Below are positions 8,700-16,320 of a stretch of DNA of 64,000 bases, piece after piece; position 1 is the stretch's first letter; each line of letters begins with the position of its first letter. Source of the stretch: Hyphomonas atlantica corrig. (GTDB lineage: Bacteria > Pseudomonadota > Alphaproteobacteria > Caulobacterales > Hyphomonadaceae); contig NZ_AWFH01000056.1 of the NCBI RefSeq assembly GCF_000682715.1, positions 124,001-188,000 on the forward strand, in the 5' to 3' direction. The translations under genes were made by a program, and so were the position numbers. The notes beneath the pieces were generated by a model that saw only the letters and a list, made by a program, of their open reading frames with translations, did not search any database and was not told where the DNA came from.

Positions 8700-8837
8700 C
8701 TTGGCCTTTTCCTTCTTGCGCAATTCCCGCATGAGATCTTCCAAACGCTGTGATGGCGGGGCTTTCAGGCTGTCTTCAAAGGATTTTCTCAGCGCTTCGC
8801 GCAGAATCTCGTCCGAGCGCGAACGGCCCGTGCCATC
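8685..8837 (-). CDS. Small helical protein resembling NepR anti-sigma factors, start unresolved
   Basis: On the minus strand a coding-like frame ends at a TAA (8685-8687). Its last 50 codons, from about 8837, encode DEILREALRKSFEDSLKAP, then QRLEDLMREL and a Lys-rich tail. Spacing of hydrophobics (LR..F......P...RL..LM.EL) matches the NepR family, which sequesters the EcfG sigma factor of the alphaproteobacterial general stress response and is released by PhyR. The frame stays open to about 8948 but contains no ATG, GTG or TTG. A second frame from a TTG near 8910 reads GERKKLGEETHPDEEKSPLR and stops at the junction, so a frameshift between the two is possible. No ecfG or phyR is visible here. 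Treat it as a candidate. Confidence 0.4.
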   Translation of the reverse strand, partial: DGTGRSRSDEILREALRKSFEDSLKAPPSQRLEDLMRELRKKEKAKKDGA

Positions 8838-9410
8838 ACTATCGAAGTGGCGATTTCTCTTCGTCAGGATGAGTCTCTTCCCCGAGTTTCTTGCGCTCCC
8901 CCAAAGGGATACCCTACGCCAGATGAAGCTCAGCTGACTAGAAAGTTTTCAAAGCTTTGTCGATGCGGGTTTGCGGATTTTTTTTCCGGCTCTCGCAATT
9001 GTTATGCTCGACGGCTGAAGGCGGTCTCTCGTTGCAAGCGCACTGGCGCGCATGCGGTCGCGCGAGGGGCCTCGAGGTTCAGACTCGGTAAGCTTTGTGT
9101 TCTGTTTTGGTTACTACAGAACACGTACTTTCCAGAATTGTGATTCAACTGTCAGGGGACGGTTAAAGTAGAGGTTCCCCTAACACGCGAGTTGAAACGT
9201 TCGGACACAAAGCGTGAATGATGTTCCATATGCCCGGGGCTGGAAAATTTTGCATCAAATTTGACCGATCCATTCAACGGGACTTCCACCTCAGTGTGTC
9301 AGAACGGGGCGTAACGATACGGGACGAACCTGTTCCGCTTTGTGTCAGACAGTGAATTTCACGGACCGACGAGCAGGTCGGGACGGGGGCATGGAAGGGT
9401 AGTATTTGCT
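8838..9410. other. Region without a supported gene
   Basis: Apart from the possible 5' part of the NepR-like gene, open frames here have poor codon use. The last 200 bases presumably hold the promoter of the response regulator gene. I looked for a GGAAC-N16/17-CGTT stress promoter on the minus strand; only a copy with a 15-nt spacer near 9308-9335 was found, facing away from 9411. Confidence 0.4.
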
Positions 9411-10871
9411 ATGGCAAAGACGGTTTTGGTAATTGATGACGATCCAACCCAGCGGCGGCTTTTACAAGCAGCAGTTGAAAAGGCCGGCTTCGCGTGTCGC
9501 ACGGCTCCGGACGGTGAAGCGGGGCTTGCGCTCGCGTCGGATCCGAAGGACGGCATTGATGTGGTCCTGCTGGACCTGACCATGCCGGGCCTGTCGGGCA
9601 TGGACACGTTGGAGCGTCTTTCGGCCAAACGGTCGGACCTGCCGGTGATCATGCTGACCGCCACGAGCGGGATCGACACGATTGTCCAATCCATGCGTCG
9701 CGGTGCGGTCGATTTCATCGTGAAGCCCGCCAACCCCGAACGCGTCGTTGTCTCGATCCAGAATGCGCTGAAGCTGCAAACCTTGTCGGGGGAGGTCAAG
9801 CGCCTGTCCCGCAAGGCGGAAGGCGGCATGAGCTTTGACGACATGATCGCCAGCGCGGCGCCGATGCGTCAGGTAGTTCGCCTGGCTGAACGCGCAGCGA
9901 GCTCTGAGATTCCGGTCCTGATCCTGGGGGAAAGCGGTGTGGGTAAGGAAGTCGTTGCCCGCTGTATCCAGGGCGCGTCCGGCCGGGCCGGAAAGCCTTT
10001 CGTGACGGTGAACTGCGGCGCCATTCCGGAAAACCTGGTTGAGTCGATCCTGTTCGGCCACGAGAAGGGGGCCTTTACCGGGGCTGTATCAAAGTCGCTC
10101 GGCAAGTTTGTCGAGGCCGATGGCGGCACGCTGTTCCTGGACGAGGTCGGGGAGCTGCCGCTGGATGCGCAGGTCAAACTGCTCCGTGCCCTGCAGGAAG
10201 GGGAGGTGGACGCTGTTGGCTCTCGCCGCCCGACCAAGGTGGATGTGCGGATCATCTCGGCCACGAACCGAGACCTGTCGCAGCAAGTGTCCGAAGGCAC
10301 GTTCCGCGAAGACCTGTTCTATCGCCTCAATGTGTATCCGATCGACATGCCGGCGCTGCGCGAACGGCGCGATGACATTCCGGCGCTGGTCGATCATTTC
10401 GTCAGCCGCTTCAATGCCAGCGAAGGCGCAAAAGTGTCCGGCGTTGCCGACGACACGATGAAGATGCTGTACGCCTATGACTGGCCGGGCAACGTCCGCC
10501 AGCTGGAAAATGCTGTCTTCCGTGCAGTGGTGCTGTGTGATGGCGATCAGCTGCGCCCGCAGGATTTCCCGCAGATCTCCGGCCAGATGCCGGATGTGTC
10601 CATGTTGCCGCAAACGCCTGCCGGCGTCATGCCAGCGGCTGCCGATACGGTGCCCCAGACCGGCGGTAATGGTCCGGTTGCCATTCAGGATGAGGTCGGA
10701 GAGATTCGTGCGTTGAATGATATCGAGCGCGATATCCTTCAGTATGCGATTGATTTCTATGAGGGGCATATGAGCGAGGTGTCACGTCGCCTGGGCATCG
10801 GGCGCTCAACGCTTTACCGCAAGGTACGTGAGTATGATCTCGACGTGCGGGACGAGCGCAAGGCAAGCTAG
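9411..10871 (+). CDS. Sigma-54-dependent response regulator (NtrC family)
   Basis: 486 residues from ATG 9411 (MAKTVLVIDDD), chosen because the receiver domain begins there; an in-frame ATG at 9342 adds 23 non-conserved residues. Domain order: receiver (acidic pocket DDD at 9-11, phosphoacceptor Asp55, Lys in FIVKPA), AAA+ sigma-54 activator domain with Walker A GESGVGKE and the sigma-54 contact loop GAFTGA, and a C-terminal Fis-type helix-turn-helix (EVSRRLGIGRSTLYRKVREY). It activates sigma-54 RNA polymerase from upstream sites when phosphorylated. The architecture and single-gene context (no adjacent kinase) resemble Caulobacter TacA, which acts in the cell-cycle/stalk programme; this identity is an inference. 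A strong terminator follows. Confidence 0.93.
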   Translation: MAKTVLVIDDDPTQRRLLQAAVEKAGFACRTAPDGEAGLALASDPKDGIDVVLLDLTMPGLSGMDTLERLSAKRSDLPVIMLTATSGIDTIVQSMRRGAVDFIVKPANPERVVVSIQNALKLQTLSGEVKRLSRKAEGGMSFDDMIASAAPMRQVVRLAERAASSEIPVLILGESGVGKEVVARCIQGASGRAGKPFVTVNCGAIPENLVESILFGHEKGAFTGAVSKSLGKFVEADGGTLFLDEVGELPLDAQVKLLRALQEGEVDAVGSRRPTKVDVRIISATNRDLSQQVSEGTFREDLFYRLNVYPIDMPALRERRDDIPALVDHFVSRFNASEGAKVSGVADDTMKMLYAYDWPGNVRQLENAVFRAVVLCDGDQLRPQDFPQISGQMPDVSMLPQTPAGVMPAAADTVPQTGGNGPVAIQDEVGEIRALNDIERDILQYAIDFYEGHMSEVSRRLGIGRSTLYRKVREYDLDVRDERKAS

Positions 10872-10910
10872 GCCAAGGTGCAAAGGGAGTTTCCGGCCAA
10901 GACCGGACGG

Positions 10911-10940
10911 AAAGCCTCGCCACATCGGCGGGGCTTTTTA
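10911..10940 (+). terminator. Rho-independent terminator of the response regulator gene
   Basis: AAGCCTCGCC, a short ATC-type loop, GGCGGGGCTT and a run of five T. Confidence 0.85.
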
Positions 10941-11909
10941 GTTGGGGGTTGGCATCGCATAGGACATGGTCACATCGCAGCGTTCATAGCGGTGGCCATA
11001 GCGGCGCATGATTTCCGCGTCATGCCGAAAGCCGTACTTCTCATACAGGCGGATGGCCGCCTCGCATTTTGAATTGGTCAGCAGGAACAGGTCCTGCACC
11101 TTCATTTCGCGGGCGCGTTTCAGGATCTGGCGCATCAGGAAGTCTCCGGCGCGGCGCCCCCGCGCGGAACTCAGGACGCCCATCTTGGTCAGTTCCACGC
11201 CGCCATCTTCCATAGGCATCAAGGCGCAGGTGCCAATGATGCCCAACTCCGGGTCGCGGACAAAGAGAATGGTACCGCCCTTGTCGATCACTTTCGCGCG
11301 CGGATTTTCGATCATGGCGATGTCTTCGGCCTCCAGCCGGAACATCTCTTCCACCCATTCGCGCGAGATGCGGTCGAAATGCGGGGCGAGGTCATCCGTG
11401 AACTCCACGATTTCCAGCCCAGCGGGGTTGGCGACATGCTCGATCCGGGCAGAGAGCGGATGCTCGGCAAGGCGCGATTCCACGAGGCTGATTTCGGCAA
11501 GCAAGTCATGGTCCGGAAACGCGCAGAGCTGCTGCGCGGCGTCGCGTACGGCGGGCCAGAAGCTGGCGCGCATTTCGGCGATGAGCGCCTGACCAGCGGG
11601 TGTAAGGAATATTTCCTTCTGGCGATTGTCGCCCTCAACGGCTCGCGTATCGGTCAGGCCCATGCCCTGCAAGGCATTGTGAATGCGCGTAATGGCGGGC
11701 TGGCTGACGCCGGTGGCCTCCACTGCGGCGGACACGCTGAGCGGCCCGCTCGCCTCCAGTGCGGCGATCAGGGGAAAATGCGTGGTCTGGATCGGATAGG
11801 CGCGATTGTCGAACACGCTGACCGCTTCGGCCTGTAGCCGGTCGGCGAGGCGTTTCAATCGGCTGGCCAGACCCAGATAGCCAACCTGTTCCAGAATATC
11901 TTGCGACAT
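10938..11909 (-). CDS. MarR-type regulator fused to GNAT acetyltransferase
   Basis: 323 residues. The first 145 or so are a MarR-type winged helix (LIAALEASGPLSVSAAVEATGVSQPAITRIHNAL is the recognition region). After a linker comes a GNAT N-acetyltransferase, with an acetyl-CoA binding segment in SSARGRRAGDFLMRQIL and the typical LLTNSKCEAAIRLYEKYGF ending. Such MarR-GNAT fusions are a known bacterial architecture; the acetyl acceptor is unknown. The start is ATG 11909. Just upstream lies the perfect palindrome ATAACGCGTTAT, a likely operator for self-control. It converges on the response regulator gene, sharing the terminator region. Confidence 0.92.
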   Translation of the reverse strand: MSQDILEQVGYLGLASRLKRLADRLQAEAVSVFDNRAYPIQTTHFPLIAALEASGPLSVSAAVEATGVSQPAITRIHNALQGMGLTDTRAVEGDNRQKEIFLTPAGQALIAEMRASFWPAVRDAAQQLCAFPDHDLLAEISLVESRLAEHPLSARIEHVANPAGLEIVEFTDDLAPHFDRISREWVEEMFRLEAEDIAMIENPRAKVIDKGGTILFVRDPELGIIGTCALMPMEDGGVELTKMGVLSSARGRRAGDFLMRQILKRAREMKVQDLFLLTNSKCEAAIRLYEKYGFRHDAEIMRRYGHRYERCDVTMSYAMPTPN

Positions 11910-11932
11910 CGAGTTAATCCATAATCAGTTAT

Positions 11933-11944
11933 ATAACGCGTTAT
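11933..11944. promoter_or_regulatory. Palindrome upstream of the MarR-GNAT gene
   Basis: ATAACGCGTTAT is a perfect 12-bp palindrome in AT-rich surroundings 24 bp before the ATG. MarR proteins usually bind inverted repeats over their own promoter, so this is the best operator candidate. Confidence 0.5.
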
Positions 11945-12006
11945 CTAATAGCCCCCGTGCCAGGAGGCGTCAATCCTTACGCCGTGACGAAAACTGGGGC
12001 AGGGGA

Positions 12007-12915
12007 CTAATGGTGCGTGGCGGCTTTCACGATTTCGCCGATCTTCCGGGCGTCGGCCTCTCGGGGACTGCCGGTGCGCCAGGCGATGCCGATCTGTCGC
12101 CCAACAACAGGGTTCACGAATTCCCTGAGCGCCACGTCTGGCCCGATATTCAGGCCATTGTTGGTCGCCAGCTTTGGCAGCAATGATACGCCGAGGCCGC
12201 CCGCAATCATGTTGACGAGGGTGCCGAGCGATGTTGCCGCAACCTGTTCGGTCGAGTTGCCCGTCTTCATGCGGCAGATGGACAGCGCATGGTCGCGCAG
12301 ACAGTGCCCGTCTTCCAGCAGCAGCATGTTCTCGCCAGACAGGTCTTCAGGCGACAGTGCATTCTTGTGTGCCAAAGGGTGAGAGGCGGGCGCGGCAAAC
12401 AGGAACTCATCGTCGAATAGCGGCAGCATTTCGATTCCCGGCACGTCCCAAGGCAGGGCGATCAGGGCCGCATCCAGCGTGCGGGTCCGCAATTGGTCGA
12501 TCAGGCGCGGGGTCTTCTCTTCGTGCAGGTACAGTTTCAGGGCGGGGAATTGCTCGCTGAGGGCCCGCACCGCTGCGGGCAGCACGAAAGGCGCAATCGT
12601 CGGGATGGCGCCGAGATGGAAGGGGCCTGTCAGCAAGGCGCCAGCGCTCTGAACGGATTGCACGAGGGAATGCGCGTCATTGATCAGAGCATTGGCGCGT
12701 GAAACGGCGAGTTCACCTGCATGGGTCAGCTTCGCGCCGCGAGGTTCGCGTTCGGCCAGTTTCACGCCGAGCAGGTCTTCCAATTCCTTGATGCCAGCCG
12801 ACAGGGTAGGCTGCGTCACATGGCACGCTTCAGCGGCTCTGGAGAAGGATCCGGTCTCTCCAAGGGCCACTAGATACTGCAGTTGGCGGAGTGTGGGTAT
12901 AATCATAGATTCCAT
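12007..12915 (-). CDS. oxyR: OxyR, LysR-type peroxide-sensing regulator
   Basis: 302 residues from ATG 12915; an ATG at 12906 (MIIPTLRQLQYL) is equally likely and more usual for OxyR. N-terminal LysR helix-turn-helix (SFSRAAEACHVTQPTLSAGIK), then an effector domain with the redox pair in GHCLRDHALSIC: Cys205 and Cys214, spaced nine residues as Cys199/Cys208 of E. coli OxyR, so disulfide-based peroxide sensing should be intact. Divergently transcribed from ahpC-ahpD, its evident targets. A near-complete OxyR binding site covers the start codon, implying autorepression together with activation of ahpC. Confidence 0.95.
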   Translation of the reverse strand: MESMIIPTLRQLQYLVALGETGSFSRAAEACHVTQPTLSAGIKELEDLLGVKLAEREPRGAKLTHAGELAVSRANALINDAHSLVQSVQSAGALLTGPFHLGAIPTIAPFVLPAAVRALSEQFPALKLYLHEEKTPRLIDQLRTRTLDAALIALPWDVPGIEMLPLFDDEFLFAAPASHPLAHKNALSPEDLSGENMLLLEDGHCLRDHALSICRMKTGNSTEQVAATSLGTLVNMIAGGLGVSLLPKLATNNGLNIGPDVALREFVNPVVGRQIGIAWRTGSPREADARKIGEIVKAATHH

Positions 12916-12941
12916 CTATACCGGGAATGGAAATTATCAAT
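12905..12941. promoter_or_regulatory. OxyR tetramer binding site
   Basis: ATAG (12905), 7 nt, CTAT (12916), 7 nt, ATGG (12927), 7 nt, CAAT (12938): the ATAG-N7-CTAT-N7-ATAG-N7-CTAT consensus with 14 of 16 positions matched. It lies in the divergent oxyR/ahpC region and overlaps both candidate oxyR start codons. Confidence 0.75.
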
Positions 12942-13025
12942 TTTTCTTTTTGCCGCATCTGCGTAAAGGCAGCCCAACCGGGCCCACCGTCCCGGCAGCA
13001 AAAAATCTTACCCAGGAGAATCACT

Positions 13026-13586
13026 ATGCTTGGCATTGGCGAAAAGCTTCCCGAGTTCACTGTCACCGGCGTAAAGCCGAAATTCATGCAGCATGAGCAG
13101 AACGGCGAGAGCGCGTTCGAGCCGATCACGCAGGATTCCTTTGAAGGCAAGTGGAAGGTCATCTTCTTCTACCCGAAAGACTTCACTTTCGTTTGCCCGA
13201 CTGAAATTGCTGAATTTGCCCGTCTGGCTGGCGACTTCGAAGACCGCGACGCGGTTGTGCTCGGCGGTTCGACTGACAACGAGTTCGTGAAGCTGGCATG
13301 GCGCCGCGACCACGCAGACCTCGCAGAACTGCCAATCTGGCAATTCGCTGATACGCGCGGCGAGCTGGTTGACGGTCTGGGCGTGCGCGAGCCGTCTGAA
13401 GGCGTTGCCTATCGTGCGACCTTCGTTGTCGACCCACACAACGTCATCCAGCACGTTTACGTCACCAATCTGAACGTCGGCCGCAGCCCGGCAGACACGC
13501 TTCGCGTGCTTGACGCCCTGCAAACTGACGAGCTGTGCCCATGTAACCGCCCGGTCGGCGGAGAAACTTTGGAACCAGCTGCCTAG
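13026..13586 (+). CDS. ahpC: Peroxiredoxin AhpC
   Basis: 186 residues from ATG 13026, preceded by AGGAGA. A typical 2-Cys peroxiredoxin that reduces hydrogen peroxide, organic peroxides and peroxynitrite. The peroxidatic Cys57 lies in DFTFVCPTE; the C-terminal DELCPCN gives Cys171 and Cys173, one resolving and a second usually found in AhpC enzymes recycled by AhpD, as in mycobacteria. There is no ahpF; the adjacent ahpD fits that recycling route. Control by OxyR is supported by the operator upstream. Frames that begin further upstream only add non-conserved residues. Confidence 0.97.
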   Translation: MLGIGEKLPEFTVTGVKPKFMQHEQNGESAFEPITQDSFEGKWKVIFFYPKDFTFVCPTEIAEFARLAGDFEDRDAVVLGGSTDNEFVKLAWRRDHADLAELPIWQFADTRGELVDGLGVREPSEGVAYRATFVVDPHNVIQHVYVTNLNVGRSPADTLRVLDALQTDELCPCNRPVGGETLEPAA

Positions 13587-13606
13587 TTCGCGCATATAAT
13601 GAGCGC

Positions 13607-13673
13607 ACGCTGATACTCCCGGGAAGATGCTCCTCTCCCTCCCCCACCCCTAGGAGCGTCTTCCCATCAGCGT
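13607..13673 (+). promoter_or_regulatory. Long imperfect hairpin between ahpC and ahpD
   Basis: Arms ACGCTGAT...GGGAAGATGCTCCT and AGGAGCGTCTTCCCATCAGCGT pair over 22 positions, with one mismatch and a six-base ACTCCC bulge on the left. No T-run follows, so it is more likely an RNA stability or processing structure than a terminator. Confidence 0.6.
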
Positions 13674-13679
13674 GACGCA

Positions 13680-13761
13680 TGGCCCGGCAGGCCCATCGTC
13701 CACCCAGTTCCACGGACGTTGGCACTCCCCTCCCACCCAGCCTTACAGGCTTGTCGGGCCA
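13680..13761 (+). promoter_or_regulatory. Second inverted repeat before ahpD
   Basis: TGGCCCGGCA and TGTCGGGCCA pair in nine of ten positions across about 60 nt. With the preceding hairpin it makes most of the 229-nt ahpC-ahpD spacer structured. The real ahpD start at 13816 follows 54 nt later. Confidence 0.4.
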
Positions 13762-13815
13762 CTTCGCTCCCGTCACATCGAAATCTAATTACTGATCCCG
13801 GAAGGATGAGGATTC

Positions 13816-14358
13816 ATGTCTATCGAGTCCCTGAAATCTTCGCTGCCTGACTATGCGAAGGACCTTAAGCTCAATCTCGGTTCGTTGATGAACGAGCAAT
13901 TGCTGAGCGACCAACAGAAATATGGCTGCTTCCTGGCCTGCGCCCATGCCGTGGGCGAGCCGCAGACGCTGACCGCGCTGCAGGCCGAAGCGGAAGAGAA
14001 GCTGAGCCCCGAAGCGATCAAGGCAGCCAAGGCGGCCAGCGCCATCATGGGCATGAACAATGTCTATTACCGCTCGATCCACCTGATCAGCGCACCGACC
14101 TACAAGACCCTGCCAGCCAAGCTGCGGATGAATGTGATTGGCGCGCCGGGCATCGAGAAGGCAGACTTCGAGCTCTATTCGCTGGGCGTGTCGGCCGTGA
14201 ATGGTTGTGGCATGTGTCTCGACGCGCATGAGGCCGAGTTGCGCAAGCATGGCTTGTCGGCGGAGCAGGTGCAGGCAGGCATCCGTATCGGCGCGGTGGT
14301 AAATGCCGTGGCGCGCGTTCTGGCTGCAGAAGCTGTTACAGCGACCGCGCCAGCCTGA
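13816..14358 (+). CDS. ahpD: Alkyl hydroperoxidase AhpD
   Basis: 180 residues. AhpD uses a CxxC thiol pair to reduce AhpC and has weak peroxidase activity. The motif [11 protein letters not shown] gives Cys131, Cys134 and His138, with Glu119 upstream, in the spacing of the catalytic set of mycobacterial AhpD (Cys130, Cys133, His137, Glu118). It belongs to the carboxymuconolactone decarboxylase fold and is expected to be trimeric. ATG 13816 with upstream GGAAGGATGAGG. Its position after ahpC with no terminator between suggests one transcript, perhaps processed at the hairpins. Confidence 0.97.
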   Translation: MSIESLKSSLPDYAKDLKLNLGSLMNEQLLSDQQKYGCFLACAHAVGEPQTLTALQAEAEEKLSPEAIKAAKAASAIMGMNNVYYRSIHLISAPTYKTLPAKLRMNVIGAPGIEKADFELYSLGVSAVNGCGMCLDAHEAELRKHGLSAEQVQAGIRIGAVVNAVARVLAAEAVTATAPA

Positions 14359-14390
14359 TCTCAGTCAGGACGCTTTTGCTGATTACTTGA

Positions 14391-14421
14391 AGGCCTCGAA
14401 GCATTGCTTCGGGGCTTTTTC
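14391..14421 (+). terminator. Terminator after ahpD
   Basis: GCCTCGAAGC, ATT loop, GCTTCGGGGC, then five T. Confidence 0.85.
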
Positions 14422-14591
14422 AATGAGGGCAAGCATTGCGCGAGTGAAAAGAGGCCGGTGTGCCCGATATCAGGTCGCTTGCGAAACGAACTGTGGAATT
14501 CATCAAAAAATGACATATCCGGCGTGATCAGGTCTGGCGGACCGGGCAGGGGGCTTCAGGAACCTGATTCACAACGGAAATTTTCGCAAAG

Positions 14592-14606
14592 CCCATACTG
14601 GCCCAT
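14592..14606 (-). promoter_or_regulatory. Distal pair of MraZ-type boxes
   Basis: CCCATACTGGCCCAT: two CCCAT units exactly 10 bp apart (TGGG on the minus strand). It nearly repeats the proximal array at 14690-14714. Between 14422 and 14591 I see nothing else I can support. Confidence 0.5.
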
Positions 14607-14662
14607 CCGCAGGTTCTGATTTGTTCTTCTAATATTTGTTATTTGTTCCTGCGCTTAAGGTG

Positions 14663-14686
14663 TGTGGATACTTCGATTCATCCACA
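14663..14686. promoter_or_regulatory. Inverted pair of DnaA-box-like sequences
   Basis: TGTGGATAC (14663-14671) and TCATCCACA (14678-14686) each match the 9-bp DnaA box (TTATCCACA or its complement) in 8 of 9 positions and form a TGTGGAT/ATCCACA inverted repeat directly beside the MraZ boxes. Confidence 0.4.
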
Positions 14687-14689
14687 GCG

Positions 14690-14714
14690 CCCATTGAGGC
14701 CCATACTGTCCCAT
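14690..14714 (-). promoter_or_regulatory. MraZ operator: three CCCAT units with 10-bp period
   Basis: CCCAT at 14690, 14700 and 14710, each separated by five bases. On the minus strand this is ATGGG-N5-ATGGG-N5-ATGGG, the same architecture as the TGGGN direct repeats bound by MraZ in E. coli. It lies 65-90 bp upstream of the mraZ start. Confidence 0.65.
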
Positions 14715-14779
14715 GATACTCCACGTTAATACATGGTTTACCCATGTGGGGTTGAGGCATTTCAAGACAGGGTTAGCGG

Positions 14780-15292
14780 GTGTTTGTTTCCACCTATGAA
14801 AGCGCAATTGATGCTAAAGGACGGGTGTCCATACCCGCACCCTTTCGCGCGGCGCTGGGTGGCGGAAATCGCATCTTCCTGTGGTCGGCACTGGATGGTT
14901 CAGGCTGTCTCGAAGGCGGCGGTGAAGCCCTGATGGCGATGTATCGCGCCACGCTGACGCGCCTTGCGCCCCACTCCCCCGCACGCAAGGCCCTGGTTAC
15001 CCGCATCATCGCCGGATCGGCTGACCTCAAGATGGATGACACCGGCCGGATCAAGCTGACGGAAGAACTGATCAAGGCGGCTGGCCTCGACGGCCGCGTG
15101 AAGTTCGCCGGCAATATGGATAGTTTCCAGATCTGGAATCCGGATCGCCATGCCGAGCACTTCGACGCGATGGCTGCCGAGGCCGCCAAGGAAGACACGC
15201 TTGAGGCGTTGGGCCAGGCCTATTCCGAAGTGCTGATGCAGCAAGCCAATGGCGGTGCAGCATTGAAGCTTGTTGATGGGGGAGAGGGCTGA
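14780..15292 (+). CDS. mraZ: MraZ, transcriptional regulator of the division cluster
   Basis: 170 residues from GTG 14780 (MFVSTYESAIDAKGRVSIPA). Two AbrB-like SpoVT halves, each with a characteristic DxKGR/DDTGR turn (AIDAKGRVSIP and LKMDDTGRIKLT). MraZ forms a ring and binds direct repeats upstream of its own gene, usually repressing the dcw operon. It is first in the cluster; its stop overlaps the rsmH start (TGATG). The upstream CCCAT array is the expected autoregulatory operator. Confidence 0.96.
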   Translation: MFVSTYESAIDAKGRVSIPAPFRAALGGGNRIFLWSALDGSGCLEGGGEALMAMYRATLTRLAPHSPARKALVTRIIAGSADLKMDDTGRIKLTEELIKAAGLDGRVKFAGNMDSFQIWNPDRHAEHFDAMAAEAAKEDTLEALGQAYSEVLMQQANGGAALKLVDGGEG

Positions 15293-16320
15293 TGGCGTCA
15301 GATTCCCCAACCCTCCCTGCGGCGGACAGTGGCCACAAGCCGGTCATGCTGGATGAAGTGGTCGAATGGCTCGCGCCGCGCGATGGTGACGTGATCATTG
15401 ATGGCACATTCGGTGGCGGCGGGTACAGCCGCGCCATCCTGACCGCCGCGAACTGCACCCTGCTGGCGATTGATCGGGATGAAGACGCCATTGCCCGGGC
15501 CAAGGCGCTTCAGGCGGAAACGGAACGACTCGTTCCGTTACTCGGATGCTTCGGTGACATGGATGAACTGGCCGAGGCGGCAGGTCATGAGGCTGTCGAC
15601 GGCGTGGTGCTGGACATTGGCGTGTCCAGTTTCCAGATCGACCAGGCTGAGCGCGGCTTTTCCTTCATGAAGCATGGTCCGCTGGATATGCGCATGGGGG
15701 CAATCGGCCCGAGCGCTTCGGACGTGGTCAATCAGATGGCTGAGCGGGATCTCGCCAACATCATTTTCCGTCTGGGCGAGGAAAAGCAGTCCCGCCGCAT
15801 TGCGCGGGCCATTGTTGCGCGCCGCGCCGACGCGCCATTCGAGACAACAACGCAACTGGCTGAAACGGTCGAGATCGCTGTGGGCGGGCGCAAGGGCGCG
15901 CGCATCCACCCGGCGACGCTGACCTTCCAGGCGATCCGCATGTATGTGAATGACGAGCTGGGCGAGCTGGCCCGCGCGCTGCACGCTGCAGAGCGGATTC
16001 TGCGCCCCGGTGGGCGGCTGGTGATCGTCACCTTCCATTCGCTGGAAGACCGCCTCGTCAAGCAATGGCTGAAGAACCGCGCCGGCAAGGCGGGCGGCGG
16101 GTCGCGTCACATGCCGGTCGCTGAGCAGGGGCCGGGGGCGACCTTCGATCTCCCGGTGTCAAAGGCGATCCTGCCCGGTGCTAACGAAGTTGAAGGCAAT
16201 CCGCGCGCACGGTCTGCCAAGTTGCGGGCCGCGATCCGGACCAGCGCGCCTGCCATTGAGGATGAAGCCAGCGACGGCATGAATTTGCCGCCCATCTCGG
16301 ATCTGGAGGACGCCCTATGA
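15292..16320 (+). CDS. rsmH: 16S rRNA (cytosine(1402)-N4)-methyltransferase
   Basis: 342 residues. SAM-dependent enzyme that methylates N4 of C1402 in the 16S decoding centre. The SAM-binding loop DGTFGGGGYS and the C-terminal FHSLEDRLVKQWLK motif are visible, as is NPRARSAKLRAA near the end. Its start overlaps the mraZ stop and its stop overlaps the ftsL start (ATGA), which indicates tight translational coupling. Confidence 0.97.
   Translation: MASDSPTLPAADSGHKPVMLDEVVEWLAPRDGDVIIDGTFGGGGYSRAILTAANCTLLAIDRDEDAIARAKALQAETERLVPLLGCFGDMDELAEAAGHEAVDGVVLDIGVSSFQIDQAERGFSFMKHGPLDMRMGAIGPSASDVVNQMAERDLANIIFRLGEEKQSRRIARAIVARRADAPFETTTQLAETVEIAVGGRKGARIHPATLTFQAIRMYVNDELGELARALHAAERILRPGGRLVIVTFHSLEDRLVKQWLKNRAGKAGGGSRHMPVAEQGPGATFDLPVSKAILPGANEVEGNPRARSAKLRAAIRTSAPAIEDEASDGMNLPPISDLEDAL

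Noticed and set aside
9308-9335. EcfG-type stress promoter GGAAC...CGTT on the minus strand
   Set aside because: The spacer is 15 nt, shorter than expected, and it lies about 370 bp or more from the NepR-like gene, so evidence is too weak.
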